From assembly GCF_022539315.1 (NCBI RefSeq), contig NC_066313.1:69009934-69073933 (forward strand): a stretch of DNA of 64,000 bases. Direction: 5' to 3'. Below, piece after piece: positions 40,855 to 52,302 of this stretch (positions are counted from its first letter, which is position 1; every line of letters begins with the position of its first letter). A program made the translations under genes and the position numbers. The stretch comes from Serinus canaria (taxonomy: Eukaryota > Chordata > Aves > Passeriformes > Fringillidae). The notes beneath the pieces are model-generated. The model did not search any database. It was given only the letters and a program-made list of their open reading frames with translations, and was not told the DNA's origin.

Positions 40855-43800
40855 TAAGCTTTAGCAACAAGGTCTTCCAAACTAGGAATTATGGCAATAT
40901 GTGAAATAGAAGTTTGAGGTTTTGCAATTCTTTAGTTGGAAAGTGTCTGGCATTTTGGCTCTTTCTTGTAGTTTAACTGAAACATGGTATAATTCCTCAG
41001 CAGGAGATATCAGGTAACAGATAAGCAGCAGAAACTTCAGAGTCTTTCCAATTTCTTCTCTGACAGCTGCATTTCAGAAGGCAAATAGCAAGCACATGTA
41101 ATTCTTGAGAGAACTTTTCTATCCACTTTGTTTTGTAATGGGGGTCTGGACATAGTTGTACTGTTGCCTTAACTGAAATAGTCTGGAGCAGTACCTGGAA
41201 AAGTTTCTGACTGCTCTTTTTGATTTCTGGCTCTGCAGGTATCTCTGAAAAATTTTGCTTGTATTGATATTTGAGCCTCAGCCACAACCTCAACAAATGT
41301 CATAAACAATAAAATCATATTCTAAGAGATATAAAAAAAAGAGTATTTTGACATCATTGTATGAGTCTTCGTGTAATATTTTTATCCCTTCATCATCCTC
41401 ACTGATTCCTCTGCCCCTCTTGCTTCCAGACAGAAGCCATCACTAACACAAGTCTTTCTTCTCAGGTGTTATGTGTCCCTGACTGGTGCTAACCTCCGTC
41501 AAGGGTGCATCTCTCACTCACTCACCCCACCAACTCCTGGCTGCCCCTGAGGCCCAGTAGGAGTGCTGGAAGTTTCCCCACCAGACCCCTGACAAAGAGT
41601 TATTGTTCCCTCCACCCCACAGTCTCTCAGGCTACTGTCCCTGAGTAAGCAGCAGCTCCATTTTGGGGGGCAAGAGTCACATGAGAACTGGGGGAACCAG
41701 CCCCAGCCATCTACAACACCTGCAACTGGCCAAGTCTGCCCCAGATAACTGAGAGAGGCTTGTTCTGCTTCTGCCAGGGCTGTTCTGTACTAGGGACTAC
41801 CAGGGACAAAGGATGGTGTAAAATAAGTCCAAGCATATGTGTATACATGAAATATGCTTCAAGATAAAAGAACAATTTTAATGCCACAGTGTCTTAATTG
41901 GGAGCTACACAAACGGTGAACAGCTGAAGTCTGGATCAGCTCTAGGACTTGTCAGTTTAAGATTTTTAAGTACCTCTACAGAAAGACAGTAATGCTTATT
42001 TCAGAGAGCATTACACGTGGCATGCTGTAATCCCACATGAGACTTGCCAAAAGCTTGTCACTTTTGCTATTAAATGTCAGGTATAATATCTTCATTGTGC
42101 AAAGGGCCTAGGCATGGCACTGAGTTCACCAGACTGGGTTATACACCCCTATAGTTAAAGTGGACTATTAATTTCAGTATGTGAAACAGAACAAGAGTTT
42201 GCAGCTTGCCTTCTGCTTAATTTTGTGGAGTAAAGGGAGGGAAAGCATTTGGAACCACAAGGATAGCAGTGTTTTTAATTTTGAAATACTCATCCTGAGT
42301 TTCCCAAAATAGGGGGAGTGTATAGATAATCAGTTTCTTATTAAACCATGGACTTATTTACCTTCAGTTCTGCCTCTGAGAAATCATAAACCTTTAAGGT
42401 TTATATGCAGAAACACAATTTTCATAAAACAATTTTAATTGAAACAAATTACATCATTAGTCTACATTTATCACCATAATATTTGACAATGAAATAATTA
42501 CCTTTATGTGGAGGTTCTAAGTAATGTTATTGACTTAATTATGTCAAATCATCCTTGTGAGTAGTATTTTAGAAAATAAAGTAAATCACTTTCCAAAAAG
42601 CCATGCTTTAATGATATCAGAAAATGAGCTTTGAATGCAACATCTGAGGCTTCAGAAGCTGCAATTTGTATTAATACTAATAGCTCTTATGCAGGTAGAA
42701 AGGAACTAATAGAACATTAAATATTCATATGTGTTGCTACATTTTTGAGAGAAAAGAAGATTTTGCTCTAGTGTTTGCTACATCCTTTACTTCTGGATCT
42801 TAAACTATTCAGTGTACTTGTTTATTTGCCTTTTGTTTTTGTTTCACTGTATTTTCTTTGTATGGAAAAAGCAACATTTCAAAATAAACATTCTATGGCT
42901 GAATTCTTCGCCGTTATCAAACATGTCAGCATGCACATTTTTATCCTTGTATAATCTACTTAAGTGAAAGGGGAAAATGTTTTGATTTAATGTAAGTAAA
43001 AGGGAATCAAAATGTTTTTGATTATTTGTTGGTTTCTTTTTATTTCTAAGGATCTCTTTGGACACTTTTACTCAAGGAAGACAGTAGACTGAGTGGAAGC
43101 CCCCTGAAGCTGATATGCAGAACCTGAAAACTTTCTCTTGACAAGACCTTTGTAGGTGCTCAGTGTGCTATATGGAGTAAACTCTTAAAACACAACTACA
43201 GATAAAGGTAAGGAGAGAAGAATTTTACTGACATTATGTGGCTAACAATCTAGAGGAACATGCTGAATGGAAAACAAAATAAGGTGATTCAGCTTGTTCT
43301 TCATCTTGAAAAACAAAACTATCAAATAAAATAGCCACACCAGTGAGTTTTGGGGGAAAAGGACCTCACTGGAAGGCCTACATGCTTTCTACTGAAATTT
43401 CTGTACAGCAAAATCCAGAGACAAAAGAGATAGATAAAAGACATGACCTAATACTTATCTTACTCTGCTTTGGTGGAAGAGTTTGACTTCTCCAGCAGAT
43501 TTCCTATGGTTATTTTGTAGGGTTTATTCCTCTTTAATTTTTATTTTAATCCAGTTATTGCTTTATGTAAAATGCAATAATATTCTGAACAATGTGATAC
43601 TAACATCTAAAAACAGGTTTTTTTCTGCTTATGACATTATGAACACAGTGCCTACAAGTTCAAGAATCCTCTCAACACTTAAAAACTGTGAAGGTTAATA
43701 TCCTGATGCTTTCATAATGAAATGAATAGATCAATGAAATAGAGAACAGAATTTTAACATAAATAATTTCTTTTTAGTTAATGGTTTGATAGTTCACCTG

Positions 43801-44194
43801 CCACTGGAACTACTATGCAAGTAGTGACCAAATTAAAACCCAGAAAGCTCTCACTCCGTTGGTAACATCCAGGAACTAATATTGAAGTTTCAAGGAATTT
43901 TAACAACAAAATTTTCTTTTTGTTTTAACAAACATGAAGAAAGAAAAAAACCAGAAGACAATATCCTCATTATTCCCCTGCTGTCAAGTACTTCAACATC
44001 GAAATCTGCTGACAAGCAGACGACTTTAAAAGAATAAATTGCATGTGTGTAAATTCTGGGTGTAAAGTCCTAATTTGCGAGAATTTTCTTAGTGTTAGTT
44101 TTATATTCCGAGAAATACGATATGTTATGAGAAATGGAATAAAATTTTACTTAAATGTTCCACAATTGGTCTAAAAATTCATCAGAATCCAGAA
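40855..44194. other. Unique DNA, no gene seen; GC-richer block at 41380-41830
   Basis: No gene recognised. The block 41380-41830 is markedly richer in C and G than its neighbours, with CT-rich runs such as CTCACTCACTCACCCCACC and a GGGGGG. It has no frame or repeat signature I can name. It could be an old LTR or other transposon remnant. A 19-bp near-perfect palindrome (9-bp arms, ATAAACCTT) lies at 42386-42404. Confidence 0.5.
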
Positions 44195-44322
44195 ATCAGA
44201 TCCAATCCAGTCTTTATTTTGGCCCAGAAGATTTTCAGTCCTATTTTCTGTCCCTAAAGAAGGGGAGTGAAGGAGTGGCTGGGCTGGTATTTGGCTGTTA
44301 GCCAGGGCTAGTCCACCAAAAC
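44195..44322 (+). mobile_element. ERVL-like LTR 3' end fragment
   Basis: The stretch with GGGGAGTGAAGGAGTGGCTG, GGTATTTGGCTGTTAGCC and then AGGGCTAGTCCACCAAAACA resembles the terminal part of a common avian ERVL-type LTR, whose end normally reads as a GAGTGAGCGAGTGGCTG block followed by a GGTTAAACCACGACA-like terminus. Only the 3' end seems preserved. The 5' part is either missing or too diverged to see. It is the same general LTR type as the element at 60840. Confidence 0.6.
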
Positions 44323-45937
44323 AATACAAACATTCTGCTGATATAATTGTACAAGGCAGGCTTAAGCTTCTGCAGAATCAGTCACCACAGAGATAAACAC
44401 TGTTTAACCAAAAGATGGAAGAATTTCTCTCAGAATTAGTAAGAATAATATAAGATTTTAGATTTTGCCTTATGATGACTCTGACTTTGATGTATAACCC
44501 AAGTTCTGGAAAGAGCAGAATTGAAAATACTTGCAGTGAATTATTGCCAATGACTGGCTTATTTCCAAAGAATGCATTACCTCTGAAGAGATTTACCAAT
44601 GTCTTTCACTACAGATTACAGCTACCTATCATTCACTTTTAAACTTGTAGCTGAAGATAGTTGTCACTGCCTCCTTCATATGAGTACAAATACATTCACA
44701 AACATGTTATTGTAGCCTCTTTCTCTTGTTGCTTGACTGGACTGTTTATTTTTCTTCAGTACCATATGAGATACCTGCACAGGGGTTAAAAATGTCATAA
44801 ATAATTAGGGGTTCTTTCACAGAGTTTTGGGTACCCCAAAGAGTCTGGAATGACAATCATAATCTTTGCATATGCAGTAGAATTTTTCTCTGGTATTTCT
44901 TTTAGTTTAGAGAAAGTAAGTGTAAGTTCTCCTGTCTTATATTACTGGGTTGTCAGTAATATTAAACTTTAACAATTCGATGGATTTTGGATTCCACACC
45001 ACAACTATAACAAACACTCCTCACTACACTCTCAAAATACACAAAAGGTGAGTTAGTTCTCAGATAGTGGTTTTTTTTAGGTGAAGTCACAAAAAGCTGC
45101 AGCGAAGACCTGTATCTCCACCTCACATAAAGCTGTCCTCATATTTCCAACAAAACTCGAAAAAGAGACTCATGCAAGAGACTGAGGCATTCTCAGAATG
45201 TTGAACATTTTAAATCTCTGTATCTGGAGGTGAAGTAAGCCAATTTTTTCAGATTTGCTGTTCAAGACCTGTTATTCAAATACCTGGCTAAATCTTTAGG
45301 ATTCACTCTCCTATAGAGAGGAAAGGCAGTGGTGATTTGCTTTGAATTTACTCTTAATTTTTTTCAAAAATAAAGATGAAATCTGCAGTATTTAAAATTT
45401 TGGGACCATGAAAATAATTTAGTTCACACTCTGCACATACCAAAAGGAACGGGTTGAACTGTCAGTGAATAAATACTGACTTTTACTACAATTATATTGA
45501 TGACTTCAGTTAATATGAAAGCAGTTAAAATTCAGAAACATTTTATACATATAAACTCTCCATTTCTATAGCATAAAGAAAGACTAAATTAGTTAAATTC
45601 TATGATTTTTTCTTTAATTAAAAATCTGCCAAACTGGATCCAAAGGGAAAATGATACATTTAATTGCTTATAAGTAAACCATAATTTGTGAAGAAATTTG
45701 AAGGTTTCTGATGTAGTAGCATGTAGAATTTGAACAAGTTACAGAGGCTGCAAACCCTGCTATTCATTAAGTCCTACTGGTGAGTTCAGAGTTATTCGCA
45801 TATCCAACTGTTTTAAAAGCTGATAGTTCACACTGGGTTTTCTTAGTGGAAAAAAAAATTAGATGTTAAACACCACCAAAAGAAACAAACACAAATAGTT
45901 AAATAACAGGAAACTTATAAAAAATACCTTAAATATA

Positions 45938-45970
45938 AACATTTACTTGTAAATGTTAAAACATTTACAA
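45938..45970. repeat. Three alternating inverted copies of AACATTTAC
   Basis: AACATTTAC (45938-45946), its complement GTAAATGTT (45949-45957), and AACATTTAC again (45960-45968), separated by TT and AA. The second pair extends to 11-bp arms (TTGTAAATGTT at 45947-45957; AACATTTACAA at 45960-45970). Two mutually exclusive hairpins with 2-base loops are possible. Confidence 0.9.
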
Positions 45971-47194
45971 ATCTGTCACAGTGTTTTAAAAGAGATAAAA
46001 TGGTCTGGTTAAATAGCGTCAGCTATATTCAAGAAAACTCTGTGAGAGGAGTGATGAAAAAAGGCATCTGAGGATAGTAAAGAACTGTATTTGAAGTTAA
46101 AACTGTCAAGTCTAAGTATTTATAAATTCATGTTTAGGCATCTGATATGAAGAACCACATCTTTGTACTGTTCATCAACCAGAAGCTTCCATGCAGATAA
46201 TTAAAAGAAAAGGCCAAGCTTTTAAAAAAATACCACATAAAGCAAATCTTCTTGAGACCTCACAGGAATTTGCAGTGAGAGACAGTTGATTTTTCTTTAA
46301 AGTAGGTGTTCTTCTATTTTGCCTTTTACTAAACAGTACTGAGTTAGGCTAGAGATAAGCTAGACATAACCTTACATATTATGGTGATTTAGAAGATAAG
46401 TCTCATCTTTGTGTGTTCAGAGAACTGCCTGAATCACTGGCATACAAAGCCCTGCTTTCTCTTGGGCACAAGGGATAGACATAAGCAGTCCAGCTCAGAC
46501 TCAGTAAGAGAGGTAAAGAGAGCAATCAGGTATGTCAAAGAAGCATGATTCATAATGATGACTGGAATTAAAAACACAAGTAATCTTGACAGTGCAGCAC
46601 TGCTGTGAGATTCATTACACTACTGCCTAAATAATAAGTTCAAATACAATGCCATGTTCCTATAGATATGCTGTATTTAATTGAAAATTAGCTTTGTCAG
46701 CATTACTAAGAAATCTTCATAAAAGGCCATAACATTTTAATATGATTTTAAGATCTGATAGCTGCATTAATTAACTTCGATTTGGGAAAAAAATCAAATC
46801 TCTGTAATGCGTATCTGAAGACAATTTGAATATAAAATATCACACTTGCAATATCAATCAGATTCAAATACCTTTTGGGAAGGACCCTGAGTTTGTGGAT
46901 TAGAAATGTTACTTCCCAGTTTAATGCTCCCACTGAGATTCTCCAAATCATGCTGCTTCTCTCTTGCTCCTCCTCCCCCTCCTTCTTCCCTCTGGAGTGG
47001 GCTAGAGAGGAGAACTGGAGGCAGAAAAGATAAAGATCAGGAGTTGAGATTAAGAAAATGTACTGGAAACAGCAACAGGATAAGAAAACAAAGAGTATCA
47101 GCAGCAATATTGAGAACAAAAGTGTACAAAAGGGAGAGTGTGATTCACATGCAAAATGCTCTCCACAGTGTCCAACCTGACCACAGCCATGTCA

Positions 47195-47310
47195 CCCCAA
47201 CTGGTCCCCCAGCTTGGAACTGGCATTACCCAACCACTCCCTCCAGCTTGGAACCAGCGTTCTCCAGATGCTCCATTAGGCTCAGAACTGGCCTCAATCC
47301 CACCACTCCC
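47195..47310. repeat. Degenerate 33-35-bp tandem repeat, about three units
   Basis: AGCTTGGAACTGGC at 47211, AGCTTGGAACCAGC at 47244 and GGCTCAGAACTGGC at 47279 are spaced 33 and 35 bp apart, with CCACTCCC-like spacers between them. The segment is C-rich and stands out from its AT-rich surroundings. Origin unknown. Confidence 0.65.
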
Positions 47311-49129
47311 ACATTTATTTGACTGTATGGAAACCCTTTTTCCCAGAGGGCACTACCTGGTATGGATGTGAGATGATATAGAATAACCTCTGAGTCCTAG
47401 CTATTGTAATGAGAAAGTAACTTGTTTGTGATTATGGCTGTGTAAGAATTTTGCTATTTGCCCTCATCAACAGGACAGGGTGTGAAAATTGGAAGAAAAG
47501 ACTAATGGGTCAAATTACACATAGGCAGACTACTTATCATTTACCAAAAAGGACAAAACAAACTCAGATTAGGGAAATTTTATGGAATTTATTGTCAAGT
47601 AGATTCAGGTAATGGGAAACAAAGACAAATTATTAAAAAATCCCACTTTTCCTCTAACCCTACTTCTTCAGATTAAACTTCATATTTTCTCTCCAGACTT
47701 TTCTACCCAGCTCCCCAGAGTGGTCAGGGTGGGATGGGCAATTAAGTGTTATGAATCCATATCAGCTCCTCTCTGCCTTTCCTTCCTCACAATTTTCTCC
47801 TTCTTTATCATGGGTTCTTCCACAGACTGAAGTCCACTGTAGACCTATTAGGAACTGCCTGCCCCTGGCACTGGGCTGCTCCAACCTCTTCTTACAACAG
47901 CCACCCCTGAAGCATCCCTGCAACCAAAACTTTGACATGTACAGCAAATACAGTAACAAAGTAGAGTGGGGAGAACCTACTCCAATGCCTAAATAAGGAA
48001 CTCCTGCGTTCTTTCTAAGTGGAAAATCAAAATGTCATTGTCATTCTGATATCAGAAAGAATAGTTTTCACCAAGTTTCACTAAGAACACATATATGTCC
48101 AAACACATTGTTGAAAACAGTCCTAATTTATTGAAAGAAAAACTAGGTCCTTTTTGGCAGTGTAGCAGCTTACATGAAGAGAAAAGACAATACATATTTT
48201 TTGCCTTCAAAAAAGCATTCTTCATTTATTTGCATCTGCTTCAGAGATGCAAATATTCACTAAATAAATTTCATCCTCTGGATGGGAATTGACAAATAAG
48301 CAGATATAAATTTTAGTACATCTGACTTTTCTTACCTATCAATCTTAGAATGTTATCAAAGACTCTACAATGGAAGTACACATCTCACTCCTTTCACTGT
48401 AAAAGTTTTATGACTTTTTCAGATTTAAATATCTAAGTTTGATGCCTAAAGGAAGACAGATTCTGTGGGTTTTTTCCTTGAATAAATTCTACAATAACAA
48501 AGCAAAACAACTCAGTTTTTCTGAAGTGTTATTATAAAGAGGGTTTTAGTTATCCAAAAGCACCCACTTGTGCCTTTTCCAGTCTCTCATTGTGAAGCAA
48601 TATGCTGAAGTCATAGAATAATTTGGGAGAGAACAGACTCCAGCTGTTAAGTCACAAGAGACACACAAAAAGGGACGTATCTTAATCTCAACCATGGTTT
48701 TAGTTCCTAGATGAGAGCTTCACTGAAAATGCATTTGTAATCATTTTCTCTTTTCATAACAAAACCAGATAGTTGGTAGCTCTATGTGACTCATAATCTA
48801 AATACATCAAAGGGCAAGAATGATATTTTCCTACTGAGCTGAGGTTTTACACTGTGACTCCAACAAGGAGCTTGGTGGAAGAATGAGATAAAAGAATTTG
48901 CTTTTCCTTCACAGTGTCTAGCTACTTCAGCATGTAAGTTCTATAATTGAATCAATGCAGGGGATAAGGTTAAAAAGGGAGGTTAATATAGAAGAATACT
49001 AATATAACTCTTTGCCAAATTATGAGAAACTCACTTTCTTTGAATGAAAAACTACTTATACATGAAAATAAACCACCTCTGTTGTGGGATCTAAAGAACA
49101 CCAAGCTGAGTGATGCAGTTCATGCATTA

Positions 49130-49766
49130 GATGGAGGAAATGCCTTCCAGAGAGACTTTGACAAGCTTGAGGAGTACATCCAGGTGGACCTCATAAAGCT
49201 GACAAGACCATGTGTAAAGTCTTGTACCTTTACAAGGGTCAGCAGGGCAACTCCCAGTACCATGAAGATGAATATTTTGAAAACAGCCCAGTGGACATGG
49301 ACTTGATGGCACTGATAGTTGAAAAAATATAAGCCAGTACTGCATGCTTGCAGCCCAGAAAGTCAATCATATCCAAGTCTACATCAGCAAAATAATGGCC
49401 AGCAGATGGAGGGGGATGATTCCCTATTCTCTGCTCTCATGTGAGTCCTTCCTGGAGTACTGAATCCAGCTCTGGAATACCAATTACAAGGAAGACATGG
49501 ATGTGTTACAGCACAATCAGAGGATAGCAATGGGAATCATCAGAGGGATAGAGCACCTATGCTATCAAGACAGACTAAGAGAGTTGGGGTTGTTCATCTT
49601 GTAAAACAGAAGACTCAGTCTTCTGAGTCTTAAAGTGGTTTTAGAAGGAAGATGGAGAGGAACTTTTTATCAGGGCCTGGAGTAGCAGGACAAGGGGTAA
49701 TGGATTTAAACTGAAAGGAGAGAGATTTAAATGGAATATGAAGGGGTTTTTTTGGTTTTTTTTTTT

Positions 49767-49797
<31 letters not shown>

Positions 49798-50020
49798 TTG
49801 GTTTGGTTTTTTTTTTTTTTTTTTTTTACAAGTCCGGTGAGACACTAGAACAGGTGGCCAAGAGAAACTGCAGGTGCCAAATCTTTACAAGTGTTCAAAG
49901 CAGGTTAAAAAAGGTTTTGAGCAACCTAATCTAGAGGAAGGTATCCCTGTCCATATAATGTGATTTGGATTGGTGATCCTTAAAGATTTATTCCAATTAG
50001 ATTCATGCTATGATTCTAGA
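49130..50020 (+). mobile_element. CR1 LINE 3' part, interrupted by a T-rich expansion
   Basis: On the plus strand the first part encodes a decayed CR1 ORF2 C-terminal segment: the frame at 49130-49200 reads QRDFDKLEEYIQVDL, close to the usual QRDLDKLE motif. Later, degraded sequence matches the stretch ending in the LRELGLF-type motif (AGACTAAGAGAGTTGGGGTT near 49571). The 3' UTR follows with AGGTGGCCAAGAGAAACTGC, CAACCTAATCTAGAGGAAGG and TTGGTGATCCTTAAAGAT. The copy ends at TGCTATGATTCTAG (near 50007-50020), the CR1 tail. Frameshifts and stops are frequent, so no protein is made. At 49743-49827 the 3' UTR is interrupted by a T-rich tract, listed separately. Confidence 0.9.
49743..49827. repeat. 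T-rich tract with GG punctuation inside CR1
   Basis: About 85 bases of T runs (up to about 23) broken by GG or single G. It sits where CR1 normally has a short T-containing stretch between the GATTTAAAT block and the GTGAGACACTAGAACAGG block. It therefore looks like an in-place expansion, not an independent insertion, but an inserted homopolymer cannot be excluded. Confidence 0.85.
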
Positions 50021-50531
50021 ATTCAAAGTTGTTCCCTAATCTGATCCTTTGTTACCAAGGATAAATCTTCTTTCCTTCAGACTTTTCTCTCTGGTGTTCA
50101 GGGCTTAGGATTCTTCAAAAGGAAAAACCAAAATAACTTATTATGCCTTGGAATAAGGAGGATACAAGAGATTTTAAAACAAAAGTGACATCAGAAAAGT
50201 AACAAAAGACAGAGGAAGGACAGCTATAAATAAAACTAAATGTACTAAAAGAAAAAAGGAGGAAGTAAGATGAATTTCAATTCTTTTACAAGTCAAACAC
50301 TTTGACAAACTGTTTCGAACCTGTTTTGCAATATTTAAAAGATATACAGTTTTATTTTTCTGTAAGATTTACTTTCCCTTGTCCACAGCCAGATATTTGT
50401 ATGTGATGATTTTCAGGGCTGAAAAACATTCCAGGTTTCATGTAACCAGATTTGAATATTGAAGTTGTACAGATCAGGCGTGCATTTATCTAATACTAAA
50501 AGGAATAACTTCACATTTTGGGCAAGGTGAA
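50021..50531. other. Unique DNA between two CR1 copies, no gene seen
   Basis: About 510 bp of AT-rich DNA with no recognised feature. Confidence 0.6.
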
Positions 50532-50959
50532 AATCACAGAACCACAGAATCATTTCTATTGAAAAAGACCTCTGAGGTCATCAAGTCCAACCCTTGACTG
50601 GACACCACCTTGTCAACTCGACCATGGTGATAAGTACCACATCCAGTCTTTTCCTAAACTCTTCAAGGGATGGTGACTCCACCAGCTCCCTGGGCAGTCC
50701 ATTTCCATGTGTAACAACTCCTTCCATGAAGAAATCCCTCCTGATGTCCAGCCTGAGTCTCTGCTGGCACAGCTTGACGTTATGTCTTCTTGTCCTGTCA
50801 ATGGTTGCAGGGTGATCCCCTTCTCGCTACAATTTGTGGAGAAAGGTAAGGTCACCCCTGAGCCTTCTCTTACCAAACCTAAATAAACCCAGCTCCCTCA
50901 GCTGCTCATCATAGTACTTGTGCTCTGGAGCCTTCACCAGCCTTCTTGCCCTGGACAAA
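50532..50959 (-). mobile_element. CR1 LINE 3' part
   Basis: The plus strand shows the complement of a CR1 3' end: AATCACAGAACCACAGAATC, GACCTCTGAGGTCATCAAGT, GGGATGGTGACTCCACCAGC, TCCCTGGGCAGTCC, GAAGAAATCCCTCCTGATGT and CTTCTTGTCCTGTCAATGG. The ORF2 end follows, at GGTAAGGTCACCCCTGAGCC, CAGCTCCCTCAGCTGCTCAT and TTCACCAGCCTTCTTGCCCT. The 5' truncation is near 50959. Frames are broken. It lies opposite in orientation to its neighbours at 49130 and 52114 and belongs to a different subfamily from the copy at 4611, judged by its 3' UTR. Confidence 0.92.
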
Positions 50960-52113
50960 TGAGTTATTACAGGTTTATTTTGGCACCTAGATCACCAAGA
51001 CCAGTGTTGTTTTACTGTGGAAGCTGCAGATATTTCACTGTTCTGAGATAATATTTAAATACACAATAGAAGAACCTTCAGGATGTGAAAAAATATTAGG
51101 AAATGAATAAAGGTTTGTTCACTCAAACATTATTTGCAAGACTTGAACCAAACATTTACCTTACAACTCCAGCTGACATAATTTGGGCTGTAGGGATTGG
51201 TATTTGAAGTATATACTACCTTTAGAAATCTTTTGAGAACACACAGAGTTTGAACAAATTTATTACTGAAAGCCAAGCAAAAAGACTGCATTAAGCTGAA
51301 AAAAAAAAAAAGAGTGTTTAAAGATACACTTTCTTTGTCTTGAGTGACTACAGCTATAATAGAATAGAGATGTTAACCTTTGCCTTGCATTTCCCACATC
51401 TATTCTTCAGTTTGATTAAAGCATGAAAACAGAACATTGCAGACTAGTAATAGAGGGTTAGTTTAGTTTTATTTTGGTTTAATATATAGACAAAGAGACA
51501 TGAATATATATTAAGTACATATATATATTTAACTAAGAATTGAAATGAAAATTAGGAGAAAGAAAAAAATAGTTGAAGATAAAAAAGGGGGGGAAATGTA
51601 GGCTGGGAGTTTAAATGCCTGTTCTCATTTGTTTCTTTTTGTATACTGAAGAGGTGAATAATTAGGCAGTATCAGGTAAGTAGGAACACCGCTGACCATT
51701 CTCACATGTTTGGTTCTTTCACTTCTCCAGCACTGGTCTCCCAGTCTTGCATTCACTCAGATCCGAACCCAAAACATTTTACCAGAAGACAGTAGAAAAT
51801 TATAGGCATGCATAAAAATTTAAGAAATTCAGTTTTCAGAGGATCAGCTTAATTTGTTGGAGTTTGCAAGGTTTTCCCTTTCTTTCTATGAAAGCATTGT
51901 ACTCCATACATCTGAGGTAATTCTGATTTTATTAGCATGAAATGAAGACACTGAATAGTTATGGGAAAACAAGTAAACAAGTAACTTTCAGTGACCTTGT
52001 TTTTCAATGCTTGTACATATTTCAGCAGAGGAAAAAGCAATCATTTCCCTACTGGGCCTGAAAAGGGAACATGCTGTGAAGGTTTGCAAGAAAAAAGTGA
52101 GCAGCACTTAATA
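50960..52113. other. AT-rich unique DNA, no gene seen
   Basis: No gene or transposon recognised. An A12 run lies near 51300, a TATA-rich stretch near 51480-51530 and an AAAAAAGGGGGGG near 51581. Confidence 0.6.
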
Positions 52114-52302
52114 TGAGAGTGGTCAAATGCTGAAACAGGTTGCCCAGAGAAATTGTGGATATTTGTCTATGGAAATACTCAAAAACTTACTGCACACTGC
52201 TGAAAGCAATCTGATTTAACTGCTATGCACAGAAGATGCTTTTAGGACCTAAATGACATCTGGAAGTTACTTCTAAACTTCATGATTCTGCAATTCTGTG
52301 AA
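52114..52302 (+). mobile_element. CR1 LINE 3' UTR fragment
   Basis: GAGAGTGGTCAAATGCTGAA, ACAGGTTGCCCAGAGAAATT and GTGGATATTTG match the CR1 segment around the ORF2 stop and the 3' UTR, and the copy ends at a degraded tail, CATGATTCTGCAATTCTG. Only about 190 bp is present. The middle is strongly diverged. Confidence 0.82.

Larger units (their letters stand above)
44323..49129. other. AT-rich unique DNA, no gene seen
   Basis: No gene or clear transposon. It includes an alternating inverted-repeat cluster at 45938-45970 and a short degenerate repeat at 47195-47310 (both listed separately). A CATAGAATAATTTGGGAGAG segment near 48615 is weakly like a CR1 3' end but is too short to call. Confidence 0.55.

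Noticed and set aside
46906..47322. 138-codon plus-strand frame
   Set aside because: No family resemblance, low-complexity start (Pro/Ser-rich), overlaps the C-rich degenerate repeat, and the opposite strand is also partly open.
48612..48660. Short CR1 3' end
   Set aside because: Only about 20 bases resemble the CR1 tail region; not enough to separate from chance.
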